A stretch of DNA of 64,000 nucleotides from Sphingobacterium hungaricum (GCF_015210005.1 NZ_MU158698.1:627099-691098); one strand, 5' to 3'; counted from the stretch's first letter, positions 7,545-17,389 are shown. The notes: generated from the letters alone by a model not told the origin. A program made the numbers and translations.

Positions 7545-9200
7545 ATGTCATCTAAAAATTTCTTCCTGATTATTACACTGGTATTGCTTTCCCATCTTGC
7601 TTCTGCACAGCTTATGAAGGCCAAAGAAATTTTCAGTAAAGCAGATTCATTGCGTGGAATGCTGACCCCATTAAGAACTTGTTATGATATTCAATATTAT
7701 CATTTAGATATTCAAGTCGATATTAAGAACAAATCCATTGCCGGAAGCAATCTCTTTCGCTTCAAAGCCAACGATACATTTTCCCGATTGCAATTTGACC
7801 TGTTTGAAAATCTATCTGTCGATAAGGTAGAATATCAAGGAAAATCCCTACCATTCGAACGGGAATACAACGCTGTTTTCGTAGATTTTCCGCAAGCCAT
7901 TGAGAAAGGCAAATTGGATTCGTTCACTGTATATTATTCGGGCACGCCGATTCAAGCAACCCGTGCACCTTGGGATGGAGGATTCGACTGGAAGAAAGAT
8001 AAAAATGGCAAACCTTGGGTAGCGACAGCTTGTCAAGGATTGGGAGCCAGCGTTTGGTGGCCCAATAAAGACCATTTGTCGGACGAAGTCGACAGCATGT
8101 TGATTTCTGTATCCGTTCCGAAAGACTTGATAAATGTGTCTAATGGCAGACTGGTTAAGGTCGAGGCAAATGGAAATTTCAAAAAGTACCATTGGAAAGT
8201 CCGCAACCCGATAAACAATTATAATGTAGCGCTAAATGTCGGCGACTACGCACATTTCTCCGAAAAATATTCTGGTGAGAAAGGAACCTTGGATATTGAT
8301 TATTATGTCTTAAAAGAAAACAAGGAGAAGTTACCGCACTTGAAGAAAAATGTCCACGAAACGTTGGACGCTTTTGAACATTGGTTCGGCCCCTATCCGT
8401 TTTACGAAGACGGCTATAAAATTGTCGAGACTGCCCATCTGGGAATGGAACATCAGAGCGCCATTGCCTATGGCAACAAATACATCAATGGCTATTTAGG
8501 AAATGATGGTTCGGGCACAGGATGGGGAAAGAAATGGGATTTTATCGTCGTGCATGAGTCTGGGCATGAATGGTTTGGCAATAACATCACGGCAAAAGAT
8601 TTGGCTGATATGTGGATTCACGAAAGCTACACCAATTATTCAGAAGCCTTGTTTATTGATTACCATTATGGCAAAAAAGCAAGCGCAGAATATGTAAACG
8701 GAAATCGCCGGGGCATACGGAACGATTCCCCAATCCAAGGACCTTATGGGGTCAATAAAGAAGGTTCGGGCGACATGTATGTGAAAGGTGGCGTCTTGCA
8801 TCACATGATACGCACCATTGTTGCCGATGACGAAAAATGGAGGGAGCTGTTAAGAGGGTTAAATAAAACCTACTATCATCAGACCGTAACCTATAAAGAC
8901 ATTATTTCTTACCTGAATAAAGAATCTGGAATCGATTTATCCAAAGTTTTCGGACAGTATGTTCAGCATACTGAGATTCCTGTATTGGAAATTAAATTTA
9001 TCGACGAAAACAGCGCTAAGTTTCGTTGGATTTCAGAAGTCAAAGGCTTCAACATGCCGATAGATATTGGTTTGAAAGGAAAAAACAAGCAACGTTTTTA
9101 CCCAACGACTGAGTTTCAAGAGTTAAAGCTTGACGGACTGACAAAACAATCGCTAGACGTCGATTTATTTAACTATTATATTCAACTTTCTGTACAATAA
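7545..9200 (+). CDS. Exported M1-family metallopeptidase
   Basis: This 551-residue zinc peptidase has a signal peptide (residues 1-22, ending LASAQ), so it is probably periplasmic or outer-membrane exposed. The gluzincin signature is complete: H337-E-S-G-H341 with the third ligand E360 eighteen residues later. The exopeptidase loop normally GxMEN reads GMEH here, so strict aminopeptidase activity is less certain. An N-terminal beta domain (about 40-230) precedes the catalytic domain, and the long C-terminal helical domain of full M1 enzymes is missing, as in many Bacteroidetes members. It lies alone between the globin gene and mreB. Confidence 0.88.
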   Translation: MSSKNFFLIITLVLLSHLASAQLMKAKEIFSKADSLRGMLTPLRTCYDIQYYHLDIQVDIKNKSIAGSNLFRFKANDTFSRLQFDLFENLSVDKVEYQGKSLPFEREYNAVFVDFPQAIEKGKLDSFTVYYSGTPIQATRAPWDGGFDWKKDKNGKPWVATACQGLGASVWWPNKDHLSDEVDSMLISVSVPKDLINVSNGRLVKVEANGNFKKYHWKVRNPINNYNVALNVGDYAHFSEKYSGEKGTLDIDYYVLKENKEKLPHLKKNVHETLDAFEHWFGPYPFYEDGYKIVETAHLGMEHQSAIAYGNKYINGYLGNDGSGTGWGKKWDFIVVHESGHEWFGNNITAKDLADMWIHESYTNYSEALFIDYHYGKKASAEYVNGNRRGIRNDSPIQGPYGVNKEGSGDMYVKGGVLHHMIRTIVADDEKWRELLRGLNKTYYHQTVTYKDIISYLNKESGIDLSKVFGQYVQHTEIPVLEIKFIDENSAKFRWISEVKGFNMPIDIGLKGKNKQRFYPTTEFQELKLDGLTKQSLDVDLFNYYIQLSVQ

Positions 9201-9228
9201 ACTGAATAAAAAAACGTTTATTTTCAGT
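9201..9228 (+). terminator. Hairpin after the M1 peptidase gene
   Basis: ACTGAATAAA at 9201 pairs with TTTATTTTCAGT, ending at 9228, with a two-base bulge. It immediately follows the stop codon. The following T-content is weak, so this is a probable but not strong terminator separating the peptidase from mreB. Confidence 0.45.
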
Positions 9229-9307
9229 CATTTAGTAATTGTAGAATAATATGCAGATTAGATGCATTTTTTCATGCAATACTATAACATAAACCATTTT
9301 TTTTCAT

Positions 9308-9315
9308 TAGTTTTG
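9308..9315 (+). promoter_or_regulatory. Candidate -7 box of the mre operon
   Basis: TAGTTTTG matches TAnnTTTG and lies 33 nt before the mreB start codon. The upstream sequence is very AT-rich and lacks a clear -33 TTG. Confidence 0.4.
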
Positions 9316-9348
9316 CATCTAAATTACAAATCAGAAAATACAGTTTAA

Positions 9349-10371
9349 ATGGGGTTATTCAATTGGTTTACGCAGGAAGTTGCTATCGACTTAGGGACAG
9401 CAAATACCCTTATCATACATAACGATAAAGTAGTAGTAGATGAACCTTCTATAGTTGCTTTCGACCGAACCACCAACAAGGTGATTGCTATCGGAAGACA
9501 AGCAATGCAAATGGAAGGAAAAACGCACGACAATATTAAAACAGTAAGGCCATTACGCGATGGTGTTATTGCAGATTTTACGGCAGCTGAACATTTGATT
9601 CGCGGCATGGTGAAATTAATAAACAATGGGAAGAGCTGGTTTTTTCCATCGTTAAGAATGGTTGTCTGTATTCCTTCAGGTATTACAGAAGTAGAGAAAC
9701 GTGCAGTAAGAGATTCGGCGGAAATTGCTGGTGCAAAAGAAGTTTACTTGATTCATGAACCAATGGCCGCAGCAGTGGGTATTGGAATTGATGTTGAAGA
9801 GCCTGTCGGAAATATGATTATCGACATCGGTGGTGGAACGACTGAAATTGCCGTTATTGCCTTGTCAGGAATTGTTTGTGACCAATCTATCCGTGTTGCC
9901 GGAGATAATTTTGACTCGGACATCGTACAGTACATTCGTCGTCAGCATAACATTATGATTGGAGACCGTACAGCAGAGAAGATTAAAATCGAAGTTGGTG
10001 CGGCTTTACCAGAGCTGACAGACCCACCAGAAGATTTCGCTGTTCAAGGACGCGATTTGATGACTGGTATACCAAAACAAATTACAGTTTCTTATACAGA
10101 AATCGCTCACTGTTTGGATAAATCAATTTCTAAAATTGAGGAAGCAATACTGAAAGCTTTGGAAATTACGCCTCCAGAATTATCAGCGGATATCTACCAA
10201 ACAGGAATTTACCTGACAGGTGGCGGTGCTTTGTTGAGAGGTTTGGATAAACGTATTCAGGCAAAAACAAAACTACCTGTTCATGTTGCTGAAGACCCAT
10301 TGCGCGCGGTGGTTAGAGGAACAGGAATCGCGTTGAAGAATATCGGCAGATTTAAATTTTTAATGCAATAA
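9349..10371 (+). CDS. mreB: Rod-shape determining protein MreB
   Basis: MreB is the bacterial actin homologue that forms membrane-bound filaments and steers lateral cell-wall synthesis. The 340-residue sequence has the actin-fold nucleotide motifs: IDLGTANTLI (phosphate 1, about residue 14), IDIGGGTTEIAVIALSG (phosphate 2, about 164) and TGGGALLRGLDKRI (adenosine, about 289). The N-terminal MGLFNWF forms a membrane-binding segment. It is the first gene of the order mreB-mreC-mreD-mrdA-rodA. A hairpin after its stop codon suggests that its transcript is made in excess of the downstream genes. Confidence 0.97.
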   Translation: MGLFNWFTQEVAIDLGTANTLIIHNDKVVVDEPSIVAFDRTTNKVIAIGRQAMQMEGKTHDNIKTVRPLRDGVIADFTAAEHLIRGMVKLINNGKSWFFPSLRMVVCIPSGITEVEKRAVRDSAEIAGAKEVYLIHEPMAAAVGIGIDVEEPVGNMIIDIGGGTTEIAVIALSGIVCDQSIRVAGDNFDSDIVQYIRRQHNIMIGDRTAEKIKIEVGAALPELTDPPEDFAVQGRDLMTGIPKQITVSYTEIAHCLDKSISKIEEAILKALEITPPELSADIYQTGIYLTGGGALLRGLDKRIQAKTKLPVHVAEDPLRAVVRGTGIALKNIGRFKFLMQ

Positions 10372-10395
10372 TTAATTGCAAACCATACAATATTG

Positions 10396-10425
10396 CGATA
10401 GAGAAAATTGAGTTTTTCTCTATCG
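10396..10425 (+). terminator. Intra-operon hairpin between mreB and mreC
   Basis: CGATAGAGAAAA (10396-10407) pairs perfectly with TTTTCTCTATCG (10414-10425) around a 6-nt loop and is followed by TTTATTTTT. It looks like an intrinsic terminator, but no promoter box is evident between it and mreC at 10459. Partial termination would give more MreB than the membrane partners. Confidence 0.65.
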
Positions 10426-10458
10426 TTTATTTTTACAACATAAAGAACGAATTAGTAC

Positions 10459-11292
10459 ATGAAAAACCTTTGGCTTTTCTTTGTTAGATACAATGCCTTT
10501 TTTTGGTTCGTTTTGTTCTTTGTGATTTCCATTTTATTAGTTGTCCGCAACAATAATTACCAAAAATCTTCTTTTATCAATTCTTCGAATGTCGTTGTAG
10601 GCTCTTTCTACGAGAAACTAAACTCATGGAAAAGCTACCTTGCTTTGACAGAAACCAATGAAAGTTTAGCGCAGGAGAATGCTTCGTTGCGTCAGGAACT
10701 TCAGAATTACATTGCAAAAGATACGATTGATTCCGTTCAGCTTGTTGATTCAATTGAACAAGGACGTTATGAATTTATTATCGCCGATGTAGCCAACAAT
10801 AGTGTCAATCAAAAAAGCAATTTCTTGACGTTGAACAAAGGCTCTAAAGATGGTGTGGTAAAAGGAATGGGTGTGATGACTTCAAATGGAGTTGTAGGAA
10901 CGGTACTGAATGTTTCAGCAAATTTTAGTACGGTTCAATCTCTTTTAAATCCGAACACAAAAATTTCCGTTACTTTAGATAGCACCGGTGAATTAGGTTC
11001 CTTGGTTTGGGGAAATAATATCGACCCTCGTTATGCCATCGTGCGGGATATTCCAAATCATGTAGTGGTTAAAAAAGGGCAGAAAGTATTCACTTCCGGT
11101 TTTTCAATTTATCCTAAGGGAATCAATGTCGGTGCCGTAGAAGAAACAGGCATCACCTCAGGAGAAAGTTTTCTGGATGTGCGCATAAAATTATCCACCA
11201 ACTTTAGCAACCTTCATCATGTATACATTGTGAAGGATAACTTAGCTGGAGAAAAACAGGCCTTGGAAGCCTTGAATGACGACAATGGGTAG
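10459..11292 (+). CDS. mreC: Rod-shape determining protein MreC
   Basis: MreC is a single-pass periplasmic scaffold of the elongasome that activates PBP2. The 277 residues comprise a transmembrane helix (about 10-30), a coiled coil rich in E/N/Q (ESLAQENASLRQELQNYI, about 70-88) and the beta-barrel domain with the typical GSKDGVVKGMGVMTSNGVVGTV. Its last 17 nt overlap the mreD reading frame, indicating coupled translation. Confidence 0.95.
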   Translation: MKNLWLFFVRYNAFFWFVLFFVISILLVVRNNNYQKSSFINSSNVVVGSFYEKLNSWKSYLALTETNESLAQENASLRQELQNYIAKDTIDSVQLVDSIEQGRYEFIIADVANNSVNQKSNFLTLNKGSKDGVVKGMGVMTSNGVVGTVLNVSANFSTVQSLLNPNTKISVTLDSTGELGSLVWGNNIDPRYAIVRDIPNHVVVKKGQKVFTSGFSIYPKGINVGAVEETGITSGESFLDVRIKLSTNFSNLHHVYIVKDNLAGEKQALEALNDDNG

Positions 11293-11812
11293 AATTTTAA
11301 TTTATAATGGTATTCGTTTTGTAGTATTGATTTTACTGCAGGTCGTGCTGTTCAAAAATATTGGGTACTACAACCTAACATCCTCATTTCCGTATATCCT
11401 TTTTATATTCTTATTGCCGATAGGGATTTCAAATTTTCTATTGTTCTTAATTGCATTTCTTACGGGCCTTACCGTCGACGCATTTTATGATTCCATCGGC
11501 GTCCATGCGGCGGCATGCGTTGCGCTGGCTTGGTTTCGCATATTCTTCAAGCGGATTACGTTGGAAATCGAAGTCCGGGAATCTTTTGACACGCCGACCT
11601 GGGATGAAATGGGATTTAAATGGTTTTCGTCTTACATCTTTTTTGGATGTCTTATCCATCATTTCGTCTTATTTATGGTCGAAGCTTTTTCTTTTAAAAA
11701 CTTCCACTACACTTTACTTAGTACACTCTTAAGTAGTATCTTTACGTTTTTAATTATTTTGTTAATCAGTTTGCTATTCTATAAACGTAAATCGCGTTTG
11801 ATTAGCAAGTAA
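11276..11812 (+). CDS. mreD: Rod-shape determining protein MreD
   Basis: MreD is a small integral membrane protein of the elongasome. The 178 residues contain five to six hydrophobic helices and the FLTGLTVDAFYDSIGVHA segment that marks the family. The gene overlaps mreC by 17 nt. A second in-frame ATG at 11285 (MGRILIYN) would reduce the overlap and is an equally good start. Confidence 0.9.
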   Translation: MTTMGRILIYNGIRFVVLILLQVVLFKNIGYYNLTSSFPYILFIFLLPIGISNFLLFLIAFLTGLTVDAFYDSIGVHAAACVALAWFRIFFKRITLEIEVRESFDTPTWDEMGFKWFSSYIFFGCLIHHFVLFMVEAFSFKNFHYTLLSTLLSSIFTFLIILLISLLFYKRKSRLISK

Positions 11813-11829
11813 ATCATATCAACACATTT

Positions 11830-13809
11830 ATGAACAGTTTTTTTGCTCGTAAATATGTGATTCAAGGGATTTTTATAGCCATCGCATTGATTATTGTCGC
11901 GCGGTTGTTTTATCTCCAAATCATAGACGACAAGTATATTTTATCGGCTAATAACAACGTACTACGCAAGGTGGTAGTCTACCCGGCGCGCGGTGTTATT
12001 TTGGACCGGAACAATGAAGTTTTGGTTCAGAACGAACCTGTTTATGATTTATTGGTGACACCAAGAGAAGCCAAAGAAATCGACACGGCTTTATTGTGTC
12101 GTTTAATCGATATTGATGTAAAAGGTTTTAATGACCGAATGGACAAAGCTAAAAAGCATTCTCCATACCGCGCATCTATATTCGAGAAGCAATTATCGTC
12201 TGAAACCTACGCCAGTCTTCAAGAACATTTATATAAGTTTAGTGGCTTTTATGTTCAGAATAGAACCGTCCGTAATTATCCCGATAGCATTGCTGCGCAA
12301 TTCTTAGGTTATATTACGGAGGTCAATGACAAAGATATCGAACGCTCGAATGGATTTTATAGCCCTGGAGATTACATCGGCAAAAGTGGCGTCGAACGCG
12401 CTTATGAAGAATTGCTTCGTGGAAAGCGCGGTGTCAAAAATTTAATGGTAGATGCGTTGAACAGACCGAAAGGTGTGTTTATGGAAGGGAAATATGACAC
12501 GTTAGCTGTTACCGGAGACGGGTTAGTTTCTTCATTGGACAAAACACTACAAATTCTTGGTGAAAAGCTAATGAAGAATAAGCTGGGTTCAATTGTCGCG
12601 ATAGAGCCTTCGACCGGAGAAATATTGACATTTGTCAGCAGCGAAACCTACGACCCGAATATGATGGTCGGCCGGCAATTAGGAAATAATTACATGAAAT
12701 TGCTGGAAGATGAAAATCGACCGATGTTTATCCGTCCAATTCAAGCTTCGTATCCTCCAGGTTCAGTTTTTAAAGTGGTTGCGGCATTAACTGCCCAACA
12801 AGCTGGAGTAATTGATGATAAGACTACATTTTATTGTCCTGGTGGCTACAGTTATGGAGGTGGCCGTGGCTTTATGAAATGTACTCATGTAGATGGTTCG
12901 ACTGATTTAGTCAAGTCAATCCAACGCTCTTGTAACACGTATTATGGCTATGTGTATGCACGCATGATTGAATCACGTGGCATGCCGACAACCAAAGCAT
13001 ACGATTTATGGCGCGAAGCTTTAGGACAATTTGGACTGGGCCATACGTTGGGAATTGATTTACCCGGCGAAAAGCCAGGACTAGTTCCGACATCAGATTA
13101 TTACACCAAAAGTTACGGAAATGCGACTTGGCGTTCAAGTTTCAATATTTCGTTATCGATTGGTCAAGGCGAATTAGGTATCACTCCTCTCCAAATGGCT
13201 AATATTATGGCAATTGTTGCGAATCGTGGTTTTTATTATCGTCCGCATCTGATTAAAGGGATTGGAGAAGAAAAAATTGTCAAGAAGGAGTTTACAGAGA
13301 AAATCTATGCAGGTGTTGATGCTAAATATTATGAGCCCGTTATCGAAGGGATGAGCCGTGCAGTAAATATTCCGGGAGGAACTGGGTATTCTGTTCGCAT
13401 CAATGGAATTGAAATGTGTGGCAAGACCGGAACTGTGCAGAATCCTCATGGGGAAAACCATGCGGTATTTTTTGCATTCGCTCCGCGGGAAAACCCAAAA
13501 ATTGCTATTGCAGTTTTTGTGGAAAATGCAGGATACGGTGGTACTTGGGCTGGCCCGATAGCCAGTATGCTGGTGGAGCAGTACCTAACCGACACGATTA
13601 CGTTAGCTAAACATCTTCAAGACCGGATTTACAATGCAAGTTTATTGCCAGCGCCGAAAAAAGTTGAGCAACCAAAGAATAGCACCATCAAAGCAGACAG
13701 CACAAAAAAGAACACGCAACAAGCAAATACCACGCGTGCAACAAATAATGAATTAGTCGTTCACCATAGTCAAGTGAGAAGAAGAAATGAACAAGTCGCA
13801 GCAAGGTAG
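11830..13809 (+). CDS. mrdA: Penicillin-binding protein 2, elongasome transpeptidase
   Basis: PBP2 cross-links peptidoglycan during lateral growth. The 659-residue protein has an N-terminal membrane anchor (about 12-30), a pedestal domain with the VVYPARGVILDRNNEVL segment, and a transpeptidase domain with the three active-site motifs: S312-V-F-K315, a SCN triad (RSCNTYYG) and KTG (CGKTGTVQNP). The C-terminal about 60 residues are low-complexity, rich in K, T, N and Q, and unlikely to be structured. Its 3' end overlaps rodA by 23 nt. The pairing with RodA gives the SEDS-bPBP synthase. Confidence 0.96.
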   Translation: MNSFFARKYVIQGIFIAIALIIVARLFYLQIIDDKYILSANNNVLRKVVVYPARGVILDRNNEVLVQNEPVYDLLVTPREAKEIDTALLCRLIDIDVKGFNDRMDKAKKHSPYRASIFEKQLSSETYASLQEHLYKFSGFYVQNRTVRNYPDSIAAQFLGYITEVNDKDIERSNGFYSPGDYIGKSGVERAYEELLRGKRGVKNLMVDALNRPKGVFMEGKYDTLAVTGDGLVSSLDKTLQILGEKLMKNKLGSIVAIEPSTGEILTFVSSETYDPNMMVGRQLGNNYMKLLEDENRPMFIRPIQASYPPGSVFKVVAALTAQQAGVIDDKTTFYCPGGYSYGGGRGFMKCTHVDGSTDLVKSIQRSCNTYYGYVYARMIESRGMPTTKAYDLWREALGQFGLGHTLGIDLPGEKPGLVPTSDYYTKSYGNATWRSSFNISLSIGQGELGITPLQMANIMAIVANRGFYYRPHLIKGIGEEKIVKKEFTEKIYAGVDAKYYEPVIEGMSRAVNIPGGTGYSVRINGIEMCGKTGTVQNPHGENHAVFFAFAPRENPKIAIAVFVENAGYGGTWAGPIASMLVEQYLTDTITLAKHLQDRIYNASLLPAPKKVEQPKNSTIKADSTKKNTQQANTTRATNNELVVHHSQVRRRNEQVAAR

Positions 13810-15061
13810 TTTTTTCGGACGTATTGATTGGGTAACCATTGTTCTATGGTTGCTGTTGTGCTTAATCGGATGGTTTAACATCCACGCGGCAGTTTTTGAC
13901 CCTGAACATCCGAATATTTTTAGTTTAGAAACAAACTACGGCAAGCAGTCGATTTATATTTTTACAGCCTTGTTAATAGGTGTGAGCATATTGATTATCG
14001 ATTCGCGGTTTTTTATTTCAGCTAGCCCGATAATTTATATTGTCGTTATGCTGTTGTTGGTGACGGTGTTGATTGTTGGTCGGAATGTGGGTGGAAATCA
14101 AGCTTGGATTCCGCTAGGAAGTTTTAGGTTGCAGCCTTCGGAATTTGGAAAATTAGCAACCTGTTTGCTATTGGCTTATTATTTAAGTTCGCAAGCAGGA
14201 AAAATGCCAAACAACAAAAGTTTATTTATTGGCTGTTTGATAATTTTATTGCCGGTCGCACTGGTTATGCTGCAGCCAGATACAGGTTCAGCTTTAGCCT
14301 TTTTTGCCTTAATCTTTGTTTTCTATCGAGAGGGATACATCGGAAATTCAGTTTTGATTATCGGTGCTTTGGCAATTTTGCTATTCGTGTTAGCGTTGCT
14401 AATCAACCAATGGATTTTAATCGGAATCATCGCTGCAGTTTGCATCTTCTTCGGATTTATGCTTCGCAAAAGACGTAAAAACATTATCAATATTGCGATA
14501 CTGTTTTTTGCTTCTTCCATGTATATTTTATGTGTTGATTTTGCATATGAAAACATTTTGCAAACCCATCAACGGAACCGCATCGATATTATTTTAGGGA
14601 AAATTGATGACCCTAGGGGTCAAGGTTATAATTTGAACCAATCCAAAATTGCGATTGGGTCTGGTCAATTGTTTGGCAAGGGTTATCTGCAAGGCACACA
14701 AACGAAATATAATTTTGTACCCGAGCAAAGTACGGATTTTATTTTCTGTACGATTGGTGAAGAATGGGGATTTGTGGGTTCGGTAGTCTTGATTAGCATC
14801 TATTTATTTCTATTGGTCCGAATCGTCAACATCGCCGAACGGCAACGAACGGCCTTCGCACGAATCTATGCGTACGGTGTTGCATCTATTCTGTTTTTCC
14901 ACTTCTTTATCAATATAGGAATGACGATTGGAATTGTTCCAGTTATTGGAATTCCATTGCCATTTATTAGCTATGGAGGTTCTTCCTTATGGAGTTTTAC
15001 AATTTTGCTGTTTATCCTATTGCGCTTTGATTCGGCAAGAAAAGGATTAAGCCCGATGTAA
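13787..15061 (+). CDS. rodA: SEDS glycosyltransferase RodA
   Basis: RodA polymerises lipid II into glycan strands and works with the PBP2 encoded just upstream. The 424-residue protein has about ten transmembrane helices. SEDS motifs include NVGGNQAWIPLGSFRLQPSEFGKL, the QPDTGSALAF segment and the C-terminal GIPLPFISYGGSSL. Compared with E. coli RodA it is longer, mainly through extra residues between helices in the region 190-260. Translation probably couples to mrdA through the 23-nt overlap. It converges with the nucleoside phosphorylase gene, only 2 nt between the stop codons. Confidence 0.95.
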   Translation: MNKSQQGSFFGRIDWVTIVLWLLLCLIGWFNIHAAVFDPEHPNIFSLETNYGKQSIYIFTALLIGVSILIIDSRFFISASPIIYIVVMLLLVTVLIVGRNVGGNQAWIPLGSFRLQPSEFGKLATCLLLAYYLSSQAGKMPNNKSLFIGCLIILLPVALVMLQPDTGSALAFFALIFVFYREGYIGNSVLIIGALAILLFVLALLINQWILIGIIAAVCIFFGFMLRKRRKNIINIAILFFASSMYILCVDFAYENILQTHQRNRIDIILGKIDDPRGQGYNLNQSKIAIGSGQLFGKGYLQGTQTKYNFVPEQSTDFIFCTIGEEWGFVGSVVLISIYLFLLVRIVNIAERQRTAFARIYAYGVASILFFHFFINIGMTIGIVPVIGIPLPFISYGGSSLWSFTILLFILLRFDSARKGLSPM

Positions 15062-15063
15062 TT

Positions 15064-15918
15064 TTACAATCTGTCTAATACAAACCGAATAGCTTGGTCT
15101 ACAATTTCAGCAGGTTTTTCAGCAAACTCTTCTTTGACACGGCTTGCTAAAATAGCGTTGATGGAAATGGCATGATGGCCAAACATATTGGATAGCGCGT
15201 AAATCCCTGCGGTTTCCATTTCTAGGTTCGTGATTTTGCGGCTATTCCATGAAAATGAATTTGCTGTTCGGATTAAATCAGGGTACACATTCTTTGAACG
15301 AAGCATTCGCCCTTGAGGTGCATAAAATCCCGGTGCGGTCATCGTGATTCCCTTTGGCAAATCCTTGGCAATTTTTTCCAGCAATACCGAACTCGCTTTA
15401 CCGACATAAGGTTTAAAGCTTAACGAATTAAACTGACTGTCTATTTCTCTTTTTAAATCCTCTTCATCTGATGTGTAAGGTTTGACATAATATTGCATTA
15501 AAGCATCAAAACCGATTGCATATTCGCTTGCCAAAAGTGTCCCAATCTGAAGATTTCCTTGAATCGAACCTGATGTTCCAATCCGGATAATCGTTAATGA
15601 TTTTAAATCAGATTTCAATGATTTTGTATTGAAATCAATATTTGCCAACGCATCCAATTCATTCATGACGATGTCAATGTTGTCCGTTCCAATTCCGGTT
15701 GAGATGACTGAGATTTTCTTGTTTCGTAAAGTTCCGGTATGCGTAATAAATTCTCGTCTTCCTTTCGTAATTTCGATGGAATCGAAATATCTAGACACTT
15801 CTCCCACTCTGTCAGGGTCTCCAACAAAAAGAATCGTATCGGCAATGTCTTCAGGCAACAAATTGAGGTGATAGATGCTGCCATCTGCATTTAAAATTAG
15901 TTCGCTATCATTTATCAT
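15064..15918 (-). CDS. Nucleoside phosphorylase, uridine phosphorylase-like
   Basis: The 284-residue protein belongs to the PNP/UDP phosphorylase family, which releases ribose-1-phosphate from nucleosides. Visible family features are the phosphate-binding GDPDRVGEVSRYF (about 32-44), ISTGIGTDN (about 72), IRIGTSGSIQ (about 111) and the C-terminal NLEMETAGIYALSNMFG, where the Glu-Met-Glu contacts ribose. Uridine is the likeliest substrate, but purine substrates cannot be excluded. It is the last gene of a three-gene minus-strand unit with 4-nt overlaps. Confidence 0.85.
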   Translation of the reverse strand: MINDSELILNADGSIYHLNLLPEDIADTILFVGDPDRVGEVSRYFDSIEITKGRREFITHTGTLRNKKISVISTGIGTDNIDIVMNELDALANIDFNTKSLKSDLKSLTIIRIGTSGSIQGNLQIGTLLASEYAIGFDALMQYYVKPYTSDEEDLKREIDSQFNSLSFKPYVGKASSVLLEKIAKDLPKGITMTAPGFYAPQGRMLRSKNVYPDLIRTANSFSWNSRKITNLEMETAGIYALSNMFGHHAISINAILASRVKEEFAEKPAEIVDQAIRFVLDRL

Positions 15919-16532
15919 ACTGTTCTTAAATAGTTCAATTTTAGGTTCTCTATTTTCTCCAATTTCGAAAGCACGCCTTCAACCTGCGTCTGCCGCATCT
16001 CAATCTGCATCTCACAATCCAAATCAAACTGCTGATTGATGACAGTGATATCTTCCTCTTTAATAACACGCATAACATCATTTAGTTGTAAATATTCGAA
16101 ATGAATTTTGTAAACATCATTCACGGTCATCTCGATAATTTGGGATTGTTCAATTGCTTCAATCGTTGCCATTTTATAGGCATTAATCAAACCCGGAACA
16201 CCCAGCAAGGTTCCACCGAAGTAACGCACAACAACAACGAGGATATTTGTCAAATCCTTAGATAGCAACACATTCACGATTGGTCGGCCAGCTGTCCCCG
16301 AAGGTTCGCCATCATCATTGACCCGATAGACCGAGCGGTCCACGGTTAACCGATAGCCATAACAAAAGTGGCGCGCTTTGGGATGTTGCTCCCTAAGTTC
16401 AGAAAGGATTTCTTTTAATTTGGCTTCATCACGGAACGGAAAAGCGTAGGCAAGAAATTTACTTCCTTTATCCCTAAAAATTCCTTCAGACTTGTTTTCA
16501 ATTGTTTGGTAGGTATCTTCGAATAAACTCAC
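15915..16532 (-). CDS. YigZ/IMPACT-family protein
   Basis: The 205-residue protein has the IMPACT N-terminal domain: GSKFLAYAFPF, HPKARHFCYGYR, then NDDGEPSGTAGRPI and VVVVRYFGGTLLGVPGL, followed by a DUF1949-like C-terminal domain (about 140-205). YigZ homologues are widespread and have been linked to translation and to proline peptide handling, but the biochemical role is not established. It overlaps both neighbours by 4 nt, so the three genes 17389 to 15064 are probably co-translated. Confidence 0.88.
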   Translation of the reverse strand: MSLFEDTYQTIENKSEGIFRDKGSKFLAYAFPFRDEAKLKEILSELREQHPKARHFCYGYRLTVDRSVYRVNDDGEPSGTAGRPIVNVLLSKDLTNILVVVVRYFGGTLLGVPGLINAYKMATIEAIEQSQIIEMTVNDVYKIHFEYLQLNDVMRVIKEEDITVINQQFDLDCEMQIEMRQTQVEGVLSKLEKIENLKLNYLRTV

Positions 16533-17389
16533 AAATAAGCAATTAATAAAACGGATACAACAGCCAAAAGTAAGCCTATTTTATTTAGGTTAGTCAATTT
16601 TTCCTTAAATAACAGCACGCCAACCAAAGCTCCCAAAACGATTACTCCAATGTTCATTCCTGTAAATACGACTGATGGATTATCCGGAAGGGTTCGATGT
16701 GCTTTCATATAGAAAAGAATATTTCCGAAGTTAAACACGCCGAGCAACAAACCTGAAAACAATGCCCGAACATCAAATTTTTGCTTATCCAGAATCAATA
16801 GATAGCCTAAATACAAGAAGGAAACGAACATGGCCAAACAAAAGATAATGAACATGGACGTCGTATAAGGAATGGCTGTGAACTGTGCGACCTGCTTGAA
16901 TAACACATCGATTACGCCCATTCCAATAAACACGATTAATGGGTATTTCCAATTCTTGCTTGATGCTGTTATTGATGTATCCTTCGTCCATCCGATTGAA
17001 AATAAGATAGCAAGAAATCCGACTGAAATCCCTGCCAATTTCCCCATTTCCAACTCTTCGTGAAAAATAAAAAATGCCGCAAGCAAGGGGATAAATAAGG
17101 AAAGGCGCATAGCGATTTCCGTTTTAACAATTCCACTATATTGTATAGCCAAGGCTATGAACACAAAAATAGTCGGCAGTAAAATCGATAAAGGAATATA
17201 AAACTCCCAAGGCAAGTAAAGGTAATTTAAGGTAGTTAAAGAAGGTTTGAATAGTGCATAAGTCAACAAAACTGCAATCGGGTAATTCCATACAATCAAT
17301 TGCTTTGTGTTTACTCCCCTATTTCTTGCGAGTTTAATGATAATCGAAACGATTACACTGCAAACCACACTATATAAAACATAAATCAT
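16529..17389 (-). CDS. EamA/DMT-family transporter
   Basis: The 286-residue protein has ten predicted membrane helices in two related halves (about 1-140 and 150-286), the drug/metabolite transporter layout. The first half contains IIIKLARNRG and the second ends in a short GLLLAVVSVLLIAYL helix. Substrate cannot be told from the sequence. It heads the minus-strand unit with YigZ and nucleoside phosphorylase, and its promoter must lie in the AT-rich gap shared with the aromatic operon. Confidence 0.85.
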   Translation of the reverse strand: MIYVLYSVVCSVIVSIIIKLARNRGVNTKQLIVWNYPIAVLLTYALFKPSLTTLNYLYLPWEFYIPLSILLPTIFVFIALAIQYSGIVKTEIAMRLSLFIPLLAAFFIFHEELEMGKLAGISVGFLAILFSIGWTKDTSITASSKNWKYPLIVFIGMGVIDVLFKQVAQFTAIPYTTSMFIIFCLAMFVSFLYLGYLLILDKQKFDVRALFSGLLLGVFNFGNILFYMKAHRTLPDNPSVVFTGMNIGVIVLGALVGVLLFKEKLTNLNKIGLLLAVVSVLLIAYL

